This document shows, piece by piece, positions 42,172-48,401 of a DNA stretch of 48,401 nt. The notes beneath the pieces were generated by a model, which made no database searches, was not told the DNA's origin, and was given only the letters and a program-made list of their open reading frames with translations. The DNA is from Lachnospiraceae bacterium (GTDB taxonomy: Bacteria; Bacillota; Clostridia; Lachnospirales; Lachnospiraceae). The stretch's first letter is position 1. Each line of letters opens with the position of its first letter. The stretch is taken from NCBI GenBank assembly GCA_022799175.1, contig JAAWNY010000019.1, forward strand, positions 1 to 48,401, written 5' to 3'. The position numbers and the translations under genes were made by a program.

Positions 42172-43551
42172 TTATTTCAAAAATAAATGGAGCAAGCTTT
42201 CATAAATCTTTCGATATGGCTGGTATCTCATAGGCAGATCTAGCCATGTTTTTTTATCGATGATGCTTTTTTGATGAGTAAAAGTATCAAATCCGACTTT
42301 TCCGTGGTACGCTCCCATTCCGCTTTCACCAAAACCACCGAATCCCAGTTCACTGGTGGCTAAATGAATGATGGTATCATTGATACATCCACCACCAAAA
42401 CCACAGCGGGCGATGATTCTGCGGGCAGCTTGAGGGTTGGAGGTAAAGATGTAAAGTGCCAGTGGATGTGGAAGGGAATTTATTTTATTAATCGCTTTAT
42501 CAAATGTTTTATAAGTTATAATTGGCAGAATCGGACCAAAAATTTCTTCCTGCATGATGGGATCTTGAAAGGTGATTCCATCCATAATGGTAGGTGCGAT
42601 TTGTAGTGATTGGCTGTTTGAGTCGCCGCCAATCACAACTTTGGCGGGATCGATAAGTGAAGTCAAGCGGTTAAAATGTTTTTCATTGATGATCTTACCA
42701 TAATTCGGTTTATCAAGTGGATGTTTGCCAAATTGCCGCCGGATCTGCTGTTTGAGTTCTTGAATTAACAAGTCTTTGACGGATTCATCACAATAAATAT
42801 AATCGGGGGCCACACAAGTCTGTCCGCAATTGAGAAATTTGCCGAACACAATACGGCGGGCAGCCAAGTGCAGATTGGCGCTTCGTTCTACCACGCAGGG
42901 ACTTTTTCCTCCCAATTCGAGAGTAACCGGGGTGAGATGAACGGATGCTTGGCGCATGACTTCCCGGCCTACCGTTTGACTGCCAGTAAAGAAAATATAA
43001 TCAAAATGCTGCTGTAGCAGATAAGTGTTTTCTGCACGGCCGCCGGTGACCACAGAAACCTCTTTTTCCTCAAAACACTGCGTGATGAGGGCGAGAAGGA
43101 TTTTACTGGTGCGGGGAGAATAAGCGCTGGGCTTGACAATCACCGTGTTACCAGCAGCGATGGCATCGATCAGTGGATCCATGGTTAATAAAAAGGGATA
43201 ATTCCAGGGACTCATGATTAACACGACACCATAAGGGGATGGTTTTTGGTAGCTGCGGGAACAGAACTGTGCCAAAGGAGTGGGAACCGATCGTTCTCGA
43301 GCAAAATGACGAATATGCTTTAACATATAGGTGATTTCACTTAAAACGAGACCAATTTCACACATATAACTTTCAAAACTGCTTTTTTTGAGATCGCTGT
43401 GAAGAGCATCACTAATTTCCTTTTCATACTTTATAATGCAGGTTTTTAATCGAGTCAATGCCTGAATACGATGTTCGATATTCAGGGTGGCGCCAGTAAA
43501 AAACCAAGAACGTTGTTTTTCGACAAGTTTTTGAATTTCTTGTTCTTTCAT
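42172..43551 (-). CDS. NAD(P)-dependent aldehyde dehydrogenase
   Basis: This 459-residue oxidoreductase belongs to the class-3 type aldehyde dehydrogenases (AlkH/YwdH-like). It has SPWNYPFLLTMDPL, the cofactor loop FTGSQTVGREV, the general-base Glu in LELGGKSPCVV, the catalytic Cys in FGKFLNCGQTCVAPDY, and EEIFGPILPI near the end. The length and the MSPWNYP run fit the family. ATG 43551 has GAGGA 6 bases upstream and is better than the ATG four codons before. It converges on the restriction gene with 30 bases between and is divergent from the PrcB-like gene, sharing its promoter region. Confidence 0.93.
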   Translation of the reverse strand: MKEQEIQKLVEKQRSWFFTGATLNIEHRIQALTRLKTCIIKYEKEISDALHSDLKKSSFESYMCEIGLVLSEITYMLKHIRHFARERSVPTPLAQFCSRSYQKPSPYGVVLIMSPWNYPFLLTMDPLIDAIAAGNTVIVKPSAYSPRTSKILLALITQCFEEKEVSVVTGGRAENTYLLQQHFDYIFFTGSQTVGREVMRQASVHLTPVTLELGGKSPCVVERSANLHLAARRIVFGKFLNCGQTCVAPDYIYCDESVKDLLIQELKQQIRRQFGKHPLDKPNYGKIINEKHFNRLTSLIDPAKVVIGGDSNSQSLQIAPTIMDGITFQDPIMQEEIFGPILPIITYKTFDKAINKINSLPHPLALYIFTSNPQAARRIIARCGFGGGCINDTIIHLATSELGFGGFGESGMGAYHGKVGFDTFTHQKSIIDKKTWLDLPMRYQPYRKIYESLLHLFLK

Positions 43552-43630
43552 AAGATTCCTCAACTTTCTTTTTCAATCCACGGGTAATAAAACGCTTCCA
43601 TCTTGTGAATGGCATTGAAAATTAACATAT

Positions 43631-43681
43631 ATTTTAGGTCATCTCTCTGCTTTTGACAAGCTTCTGATAAAATTTTATCTG
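43631..43681. promoter_or_regulatory. Back-to-back divergent promoters sharing one -35 region, with a palindrome
   Basis: Rightward: TTGACA (43653-43658), 17 bases, TATCTG (43676-43681). Leftward on the minus strand: TTGTCA (43659-43654), 17 bases, TAAAAT (43636-43631). The two -35 boxes are the same bases read on opposite strands. A perfect 14-base palindrome GATAAAATTTTATC (43666-43679) overlaps the rightward -10 and could be an operator. Confidence 0.65.
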
Positions 43682-43771
43682 CTGCAGTCAAAAATAATAA
43701 AGGAGATAGCAGGCATAAGAAAAGCATAGTCAGAATACATTGGTAGTAGTCAAATTTTATGGGAGGTTGTT

Positions 43772-44203
43772 ATGGGCAGAAGGCTAAATGGAAAAATGAT
43801 ATGGGTGGTCTTTTTGCTGTTCTGGGTATTGATGGTACGCCTTTTAACAGGATGCAGTGTGGAAAAGGAAAACCAGGATAAGGTGCGGGATTTGGAAAGT
43901 ACCATTGTTGGAGAGACAGATTTGCCAGAAGAATTGAGAAATCTGGTGGAGGAGAAAAAGGTAGCTCCATTTAAACTGACCTACAGCAATGACCAGGGAC
44001 TGTACATAGTGGTCGGATATGGGGAACAGGCCACGGGCGGATACAGTATATCGGTCAATGAACTGTATCTGACAGAAAATTCGATCGTGATCGATACCGA
44101 GTTAAAAGGCCCGGAGAAGGGAGAAACCGTGGGTGTGGAAAAATCTTATCCTTATATCGCAGTTCAGACAGAATATTTAGAAAATCCGGTGATTTTCCAA
44201 TAA
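43772..44203 (+). CDS. Lipoprotein with PrcB-type C-terminal domain
   Basis: This 143-residue lipoprotein has a signal with hydrophobic core (WVVFLLFWVLMVRLL) and lipobox LLTGC, placing Cys28 as the lipid site. The remaining part includes GYGEQATGGYSISVNELYLTEN, the signature of the PrcB C-terminal domain that occurs in protease-complex partners and in many small Firmicute lipoproteins of unknown function. The ribosome site GGGAGG lies 6 bases before ATG 43772. It shares a divergent promoter with the aldehyde dehydrogenase gene. What it binds is unknown. Confidence 0.82.
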   Translation: MGRRLNGKMIWVVFLLFWVLMVRLLTGCSVEKENQDKVRDLESTIVGETDLPEELRNLVEEKKVAPFKLTYSNDQGLYIVVGYGEQATGGYSISVNELYLTENSIVIDTELKGPEKGETVGVEKSYPYIAVQTEYLENPVIFQ

Positions 44204-44218
44204 TATATCTGGTTGCAC

Positions 44219-44248
44219 TTGTCATCCTCATCGCTCATATGATATGAT
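44219..44248 (+). promoter_or_regulatory. Candidate sigma-A promoter of cysE
   Basis: TTGTCA (44219-44224), 18-base spacer, TATGAT (44243-44248), each 5 of 6 to consensus, 43 bases before ATG 44292. A second TATGAT overlaps at 44238. Confidence 0.55.
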
Positions 44249-44291
44249 ATGGCCTGAAAACGTTTAAGGCAAAGAAAAAGAGGATGATAAT

Positions 44292-44960
44292 ATGATTTTA
44301 AAAGATATCTGGCTGGATGTAAAGGCGGTTCAGGAGCGGGACCCGGCAGCAAGAAGCGCATTGGAGGTGCTGCTCTTATATCAGGGAGTGCATGCGATGA
44401 TCTGGCATCGATTTGCACACTGGTTTTATAAACATAAAATGTTTTTTATTGCAAGATTAATCTCACAGATAGCCCGTTTTCTGACTCTGATCGAGATTCA
44501 TCCGGGAGCAGAGATGGGACACGGAATTTTGATCGATCATGGCTGTGGCGTCGTGATTGGAGAGACCACTGTGGTAGGAGACAACTGTACGATCTATCAG
44601 GGGGTTACGCTGGGCGGTGTGGGTTTGAATAAGGGTAAGCGGCACCCAACTCTGGGAAATAATGTGACGGTCGGCGCCGGTGCCAAAATTTTGGGAGCTT
44701 TTGAAGTAGGAGACAATTGTACGATTGCTGCCAATGCCGTGCTGCTAAAGCCATTGGAAAACGATACGACGGCAGTGGGGATTCCGGCTCGACCTGTAAA
44801 AGTCGGAGGTGTGCCCGTGCCCAAAAAGCAGATAGCGGCAACAGTAACTATGGAACAATTTACGAAGATGGAAGAAAGGGTACAGCAGCTGGAGAAAGAA
44901 CTGCAAAGCCGGCATCCGGGACGGGAAGAAGAAAAGGATAAAGCAGTTTCGACGACATAA
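44292..44960 (+). CDS. cysE: Serine O-acetyltransferase (CysE)
   Basis: This 222-residue enzyme acetylates serine with acetyl-CoA to give O-acetylserine, the precursor of cysteine. It has the N-terminal helical part (DIWLDVKAVQERDPAARSA), then a left-handed beta-helix of hexapeptide repeats with HPGAEMGHGILIDHGCGVVIGE and GVTLGGVGLNKGKRHPTLG, the CysE active site and acceptor loop. The charged C-terminal tail after residue 190 is variable. AGAGGATGAT lies before the ATG. It precedes the TtcA-like gene, which uses cysteine-derived sulfur. Confidence 0.96.
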   Translation: MILKDIWLDVKAVQERDPAARSALEVLLLYQGVHAMIWHRFAHWFYKHKMFFIARLISQIARFLTLIEIHPGAEMGHGILIDHGCGVVIGETTVVGDNCTIYQGVTLGGVGLNKGKRHPTLGNNVTVGAGAKILGAFEVGDNCTIAANAVLLKPLENDTTAVGIPARPVKVGGVPVPKKQIAATVTMEQFTKMEERVQQLEKELQSRHPGREEEKDKAVSTT

Positions 44961-45004
44961 ACAGTAGAAGAATACCCGAAGAAGCGAAAGGAACAGAAAG
45001 AGCG

Positions 45005-45844
45005 ATGGAAGACTTCTGCCAGAATGTAGAACGGAGTATTATCAAGAGATTTCGTAAGGAGATCTGGCGTCCGTTTGTCAAGGCTCTAAACGAATACGAG
45101 TTAATTTGTGAAGGCGACTGTATTGCGGTCTGTATTTCCGGTGGCAAGGATTCCATGCTGCTGGCGAAATGTATGCAGGAGATTTTGCGTCATGGCCGGA
45201 TGAAATTTGGCCTGAAATTTTTGGTGATGGATCCGGGATATCATCCGGCTAACCGCAAATTGCTCGAAGAAAATGCCGCATGGATGGGGATTCCGATTCA
45301 TATTTTCCGATCCGATATTTTTGATAGCGTGGCAGATGCCGGGGGATCGCCTTGTTATCTATGTGCCAGGATGCGTCGGGGGAATTTATATGCCAATGCC
45401 CGGGAGATGGGCTGCAATAAGATTGCTTTGGGACATCACTTTGATGATGTGATTGAGACTATTTTGATGAGTATGCTTTACGGCGCTCAGGTAAATACCA
45501 TGATGCCCAAGTTGCACAGCACGAATTTTGAAGGTATGGAACTGATTCGTCCGCTGTATCTGGTCAAGGAGGAGGACATTCTAGCGTGGAAGGAGTATAA
45601 TCATCTGCGTTTTCTGCAATGTGCTTGTCGGTTTACTGAACGAATTGCCAGAGAAAAGGCATTGGAAGAAGAAGTTCATACTTCCAAGCGACAGGAGATG
45701 AAGGAATTGATTCGTCATTTTCGTCAAATCAATCCTCATATCGAAACCAATATTTTTAAAAGTGTGGAGAACGTAAATTTGGATGCCTGTATTGGATATG
45801 TGAAGGATGGGAAGCGGCATCATTTTCTGGACGAGTATGATTAA
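45005..45844 (+). CDS. TtcA-like PP-loop tRNA thiolation protein
   Basis: This 279-residue PP-loop ATPase resembles the enzymes that thiolate cytidine 32 of tRNA. It has the ATP-binding SGGKDS at 45-50, a Cys pair in SPCYLCARMRRG (C117, C120) and a later CAC pair in FLQCACRF, the cysteines that hold the [4Fe-4S] cluster in TtcA, and GHHFDDVIET. The length is close to TtcA. It lies 44 bases after cysE with only a distant ribosome site (AAAGGAAC). TtcA-like proteins in Firmicutes may have other tRNA or metabolite substrates, so the exact product is uncertain. Confidence 0.82.
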   Translation: MEDFCQNVERSIIKRFRKEIWRPFVKALNEYELICEGDCIAVCISGGKDSMLLAKCMQEILRHGRMKFGLKFLVMDPGYHPANRKLLEENAAWMGIPIHIFRSDIFDSVADAGGSPCYLCARMRRGNLYANAREMGCNKIALGHHFDDVIETILMSMLYGAQVNTMMPKLHSTNFEGMELIRPLYLVKEEDILAWKEYNHLRFLQCACRFTERIAREKALEEEVHTSKRQEMKELIRHFRQINPHIETNIFKSVENVNLDACIGYVKDGKRHHFLDEYD

Positions 45845-45874
45845 GAAAAACAAAGGGCAACAGTAAAGTAACAA

Positions 45875-45903
45875 TCATAAATAGGGAAGCATCTACATAC
45901 ACT
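45875..45903 (+). promoter_or_regulatory. Sigma-E-type sporulation promoter before the SipL-like gene
   Basis: CATACACT (45896-45903) is a perfect sigma-E -10 match, with TCATAAA (45875-45881) 14 bases upstream matching 5 of 7 of the -35 consensus. It lies 44 bases before ATG 45947. From memory, sipL is sigma-E-dependent in Clostridioides. Confidence 0.6.
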
Positions 45904-45946
45904 TTCTATAAAAAGAAGAAAATGGAAAGTAAGGTGGGTGCTTTTT

Positions 45947-47527
45947 ATGTTGGAGTTGGTGAAGCAGAATATCCATATGAACCGCTGGAAAAATCAAGTC
46001 AATACCCAAGTAACCTTGGATGATGATTTCATCGTTCCAGATACGATGAGCGATATTGCGCAGGTGATTTTGGATACCGGAGAAATACAGATGGAACCGG
46101 TAAAAACACAGAATGAGAGGGTAGTAATTCGGGGAAAACTAGATTTTCATGTATTGTACCGCAAGGAGGAAGGCGGTTTGCAGACGCTGGGAGGTCTGAT
46201 TCCTTTTGAAGAAACCGTCAATGTGCCTGGTTTGGAGGAGAAGGATTATGTAGGTATAAGCTGGCAATTAGAAGATCTGAATACAGACATTATTAATTCT
46301 CGAAAACTCAGTATTAAAGGAATTGTGACACTGGAAATTAAGGTAGAGTCTCTGGTTGACACAGAAGCAGCAGTGGAGCTGGGAACCGTGGAGGATGAGG
46401 AAGATGGGGTCCCGCAGGTAGAGACGCTAAAACGTACGATTGATGTGGCAGCGATTGCACTCCGGCGTAAAGATACGTACCGTCTCAAAGAAGAAATCAC
46501 ACTCTCAGGGACGAAACCGGCAATTGATCGGGTTTTGTGGACAGAGATGCGTCTGTCCGGAGTAACAGCACGACCGCTGGATGGTAAGATTCACCTGGAA
46601 GGGACGTTGATGGTATTTGCCATCTATGAGGGGGAAGGTGAAAGTGATATGGTTCAGTGGGTGGAGGAAGCGATTCCTTTTTCCGGAGAGTTGGAGATGC
46701 AGGGAGCAGTGGAGGAAATGATTCCGGCCATTTCTGCCAGGTTGATACATAAAGGAATTGAGGAAAAACCAGATTATGACGGAGAGATGCGAGAGCTGGA
46801 TGTGGACGCGGTGATCGAATTGGATATTCGGCTCTATGAAGAACGTCAACTTGATATTTTGAGTGATCTTTATGCCACAAACCGGGAACTGGAAGTAGAT
46901 ACAGGAGAAGCCTGTTTTGATCATATATTGACCAGAAATACTGGAAAATGTAAAATTGCGGAAAAGGTGGCGATAGGCGGAGGGCCAAGAGCTCTGCAGA
47001 TCTGTCACAGTTCTGGAACCGTGAAGTTGGATGAAGTGGAAACAAAGGAAAATACACTGGTGATGGATGGCGCGCTGGAGGTGAGGATTCTTTATTTGAC
47101 GGATGATGACAGTCGACCGGTGCAGTCAGTAACGGAACTTCTGCCATTTCATTATGAGGCAGAGGTGCCAGATATTCAGGAAGATAGTGTTTGGTATCTG
47201 GAGACGGATGTGGAGCAGCTGACAGCAGCGATGATTGGCGGGGATACGGTAGAGGTAAAAGCAATCCTTTTGTTGGATATGTTGGTGTTGCAGCCAGTTC
47301 GTCAGATGGTGATTCAACGGGCGGAGACAGCTCCGCTCGATACAAAAAAGTTGCAGCAGATGCCGGGAATCGTAGGCTATCTGGTGCAGGAAGGCGATTC
47401 TTTGTGGGACATTGCGAAGCGATTCCACACAACCGTGGACAATATTATCACAACGAATAATCTGCTATCGGATACGGTAAGGCCGGGAGATTGTCTAATT
47501 TTGGTTAAGGAGATCGTAAGAGCATAA
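45947..47527 (+). CDS. SipL-like spore morphogenesis protein (DUF3794 repeats plus LysM)
   Basis: This 526-residue protein has three copies of the DUF3794-type beta-domain (about residues 20-135, 175-285 and 330-440; for example VPDTMSDIAQVILDTGEIQM) and a C-terminal LysM domain (YLVQEGDSLWDIAKRFHTTVDNI, split at the conserved loop, about 478-525) that binds peptidoglycan-like glycan. This is the layout of SipL, which in Clostridioides difficile tethers the spore coat protein SpoIVA to the forespore surface. ATG 45947 has AAGGTGG 9 bases upstream; an in-frame GTG at 45938 is possible. The sigma-E-like promoter supports a role in sporulation. Confidence 0.85.
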   Translation: MLELVKQNIHMNRWKNQVNTQVTLDDDFIVPDTMSDIAQVILDTGEIQMEPVKTQNERVVIRGKLDFHVLYRKEEGGLQTLGGLIPFEETVNVPGLEEKDYVGISWQLEDLNTDIINSRKLSIKGIVTLEIKVESLVDTEAAVELGTVEDEEDGVPQVETLKRTIDVAAIALRRKDTYRLKEEITLSGTKPAIDRVLWTEMRLSGVTARPLDGKIHLEGTLMVFAIYEGEGESDMVQWVEEAIPFSGELEMQGAVEEMIPAISARLIHKGIEEKPDYDGEMRELDVDAVIELDIRLYEERQLDILSDLYATNRELEVDTGEACFDHILTRNTGKCKIAEKVAIGGGPRALQICHSSGTVKLDEVETKENTLVMDGALEVRILYLTDDDSRPVQSVTELLPFHYEAEVPDIQEDSVWYLETDVEQLTAAMIGGDTVEVKAILLLDMLVLQPVRQMVIQRAETAPLDTKKLQQMPGIVGYLVQEGDSLWDIAKRFHTTVDNIITTNNLLSDTVRPGDCLILVKEIVRA

Positions 47528-47543
47528 GACGGGGAGAAGACAG

Positions 47544-47589
47544 CAGATGTCAAGGCATCAGATTAGGAATGCTTTGGCATCTGTATTTT
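47544..47589 (+). terminator. Rho-independent terminator after the SipL-like gene
   Basis: CAGATGTCAAGGCAT (47544-47558) pairs with ATGCTTTGGCATCTG (47569-47583) over 15 positions with two G-T wobbles, followed by TATTTT. It ends the SipL-like transcript 16 bases after the stop. Confidence 0.88.
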
Positions 47590-47690
47590 AATGGAAAAAA
47601 ATGGCTGTGAAATTCGGAAGCTTTTGGGAAATACTATTTTTCGGATATCTGGATGGGCACTATTTCAGCATGTGCGGTATATATTATTAT

Positions 47691-47846
47691 TGTAGGGCGG
47701 CTTATGAGAGCCTTAAGAAGAGCAGGTTTTCCGGTAGGAAAACCTGGCGTGGATGATAGCCCGCCCGCATTCAGCTGGTGCTTCAGATAGATCAGGGAAA
47801 CCTGGACGGTATGCGTGAACTTGCAAGCACGGATGCCGCCTACATA
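47691..47846 (+). ncRNA. Candidate structured non-coding RNA, possibly raiA-class
   Basis: In the 453-base gene-free stretch 47528-47980 this segment folds well on paper. TGTAGGGCGGC (47691-47701) pairs with GCCGCCTACA (47837-47846) with one bulge. Inside are a perfect 10-pair hairpin (CAGGTTTTCC against GGAAAACCTG around GGTA), a small CAGG/CCTG hairpin with a GAAA (GNRA) loop, and GTGCTT pairing with AAGCAC. Local GC is raised and no convincing ORF covers it. The length and multibranch shape remind me of the raiA RNA of Firmicutes, but I recall that class only vaguely. Strand is inferred from the GNRA loop and the flanking genes; no clear promoter was found. Confidence 0.5.
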
Positions 47847-47872
47847 AATAGTGAGCCGGAAAGAAATAGTTC

Positions 47873-47902
47873 TTGACATCGGCTGATGATACATCGTACA
47901 GT
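47873..47902 (+). promoter_or_regulatory. Candidate sigma-A promoter of the GIY-YIG gene
   Basis: TTGACA (47873-47878), 18-base spacer, TACAGT (47897-47902), 78 bases before ATG 47981. The -35 is perfect, the -10 is 4 of 6. Confidence 0.5.
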
Positions 47903-47980
47903 AGTAAGAAATACGGATAATGGTAATTAATAACAGGATTGTAAATACAGAATGAAAATAACAGATAGGATAAAGCGGTT

Positions 47981-48238
47981 ATGGAAACGAACTATATGTA
48001 TTTGCTGCGTTGTGCGGATGGGACTTTTTATTGTGGTTGGACCAATCATTTGGAAGAACGTATCCGAAAGCATAATGAAGGGTGTGGAGCCAAGTATACG
48101 CGGGCAAGACGTCCGGTGGAGCTGGTATATTATGAGGAATTTGCCACACGTAAGGAGGCAATGAAACGGGAATACGCGGTAAAACAATTGAGTAGGCGGG
48201 AGAAGTTGAAGTTGATAGAAACGGGCAATGTCATTTAG
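47981..48238 (+). CDS. GIY-YIG domain protein (YhbQ/UPF0213-like)
   Basis: This 85-residue single-domain GIY-YIG protein has NYMYLLRCADGTFYCGWTN (the GIY and YIG half-motifs are YMY and YCG), Arg in LEERIRKHNEG, and the EFATRKEAMKREYAVKQL region with the metal-binding Glu. Small proteins of this type, such as YhbQ, are widespread and are thought to have nuclease activity on DNA or RNA; their role is poorly known. Its last codons and stop (NVI, TAG) are formed by the left end of repeat copy C. The spacing AGGATAAAGCGGTT before the ATG gives an acceptable ribosome site. Confidence 0.9.
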   Translation: METNYMYLLRCADGTFYCGWTNHLEERIRKHNEGCGAKYTRARRPVELVYYEEFATRKEAMKREYAVKQLSRREKLKLIETGNVI

Positions 48239-48333
48239 ATAAGAAAACGAGAAACGTAGTCAAGGAAAAGGGGCGAGAACCATTGCCAAAACCGTCTGCG
48301 GAATTTTGACTTTGCAGAGATTTAGAAGTCCTT
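48227..48333. repeat. Palindromic MITE-like repeat, copy C (half element)
   Basis: AATGTCATTTAGATAAG at 48227 repeats the terminal sequence of copies A and B (their minus strand). It continues with CAAGGAAAAGGGGCGAGAA and then the loop TTTGACTTTGCAGAGATT, which is shared with copy A exactly. After about 48333 the similarity ends and the second arm is not found, so this copy appears truncated or diverged. It forms the stop codon of the GIY-YIG gene. Confidence 0.72.
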
Positions 48334-48359
48334 AAATTCCTGAATTTGGCGTTGAAACG

Positions 48360-48399
48360 AAAATATACATTGTTTGAACGGAGTGAGTTTGTATATTTT
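48360..48399. terminator. Perfect inverted repeat at the window end
   Basis: AAAATATACA (48360-48369) and TGTATATTTT (48390-48399) are perfect complements around a 20-base loop, with one further T after. It may be a terminator for the GIY-YIG gene or for a gene just beyond the window. Confidence 0.5.
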
Positions 48400-48401
48400 T
48401 G

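Noticed and set aside
46497-47432. Long open frame on the minus strand (311 codons)
   Set aside because: It lies fully opposite the SipL-like gene, has no ribosome site and a low-complexity composition rich in Pro and Ser.
47634-47894. 86-codon frame on the minus strand
   Set aside because: It covers the structured RNA candidate; no family motif is seen and base pairing explains the sequence better. A search of the peptide would settle it.
1-48401. CRISPR arrays, tRNA and rRNA genes, transposases
   Set aside because: I found no regularly spaced repeats, no cloverleaf-like segments with T-loop consensus and no transposase motifs.

Overview
The window looks like a chromosomal segment of an endospore-forming Firmicute, most likely a gut Lachnospiraceae (Clostridia). 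The reasons are the SpoIIID and SipL-like sporulation genes with sigma-E-like promoters, YesM/YesN-type two-component genes, moderate GC, strong AGGAG ribosome sites and choline-binding-type surface repeats. This assignment is inference from gene content, not from a marker gene. I saw no rRNA, tRNA, CRISPR array, phage or transposase gene.

Layout. 1-7.4 kb: the end of a sugar ABC transporter operon (two permeases), then on the minus strand a histidine kinase, a response regulator and a DctP-type binding protein, and a lipoprotein polygalacturonase (GH28). Together they suggest sensing and use of pectin-like glycans. 7.6-25.9 kb: one long plus-strand surface-polysaccharide cluster. It holds a Wzt ATPase with a glycan-binding tail, a 1345-residue methyltransferase/kinase-like/coiled-coil/GT2/GT4 protein, the four enzymes for GDP-D-glycero-D-manno-heptose, a GT2, two polytopic membrane proteins, three enzymes of the CDP-3,6-dideoxyhexose route (RfbF, RfbG, RfbH), LicD and a GtrB-like lipid-linked sugar transferase. 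26.0-32.8 kb: a two-gene operon with its own near-consensus promoter, encoding a 1872-residue M60-type metalloprotease and a surface protein with choline-binding-type repeats.

33.1-39.5 kb: a phosphoribosyltransferase-like gene followed by a tightly coupled five-gene cassette matching the uncharacterised STM4015-STM4014-STM4013-STM4012-STM4011 families: a leucine-rich-repeat-like protein, an ATP-grasp protein, an alkaline phosphatase/sulfatase-fold hydrolase and two radical SAM enzymes, the last fused to an atypical HAD domain. This is my best candidate for an undescribed biochemical system. 39.5-48.4 kb: spoIIID, a Dam-like methyltransferase with a probable restriction endonuclease, aldehyde dehydrogenase back to back with a PrcB-like lipoprotein, cysE, a TtcA-like PP-loop enzyme, a SipL-like LysM protein, a candidate structured RNA (47691-47846) and a GIY-YIG protein.

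Three related palindromic repeats with imperfect terminal inverted repeats (4754-4917, 32923-33049, 48227 to about 48333) are scattered through the window and look like a MITE-type family. Gene starts were chosen by ribosome-binding-site spacing. All family names come from motif recognition and memory; no database search was run.
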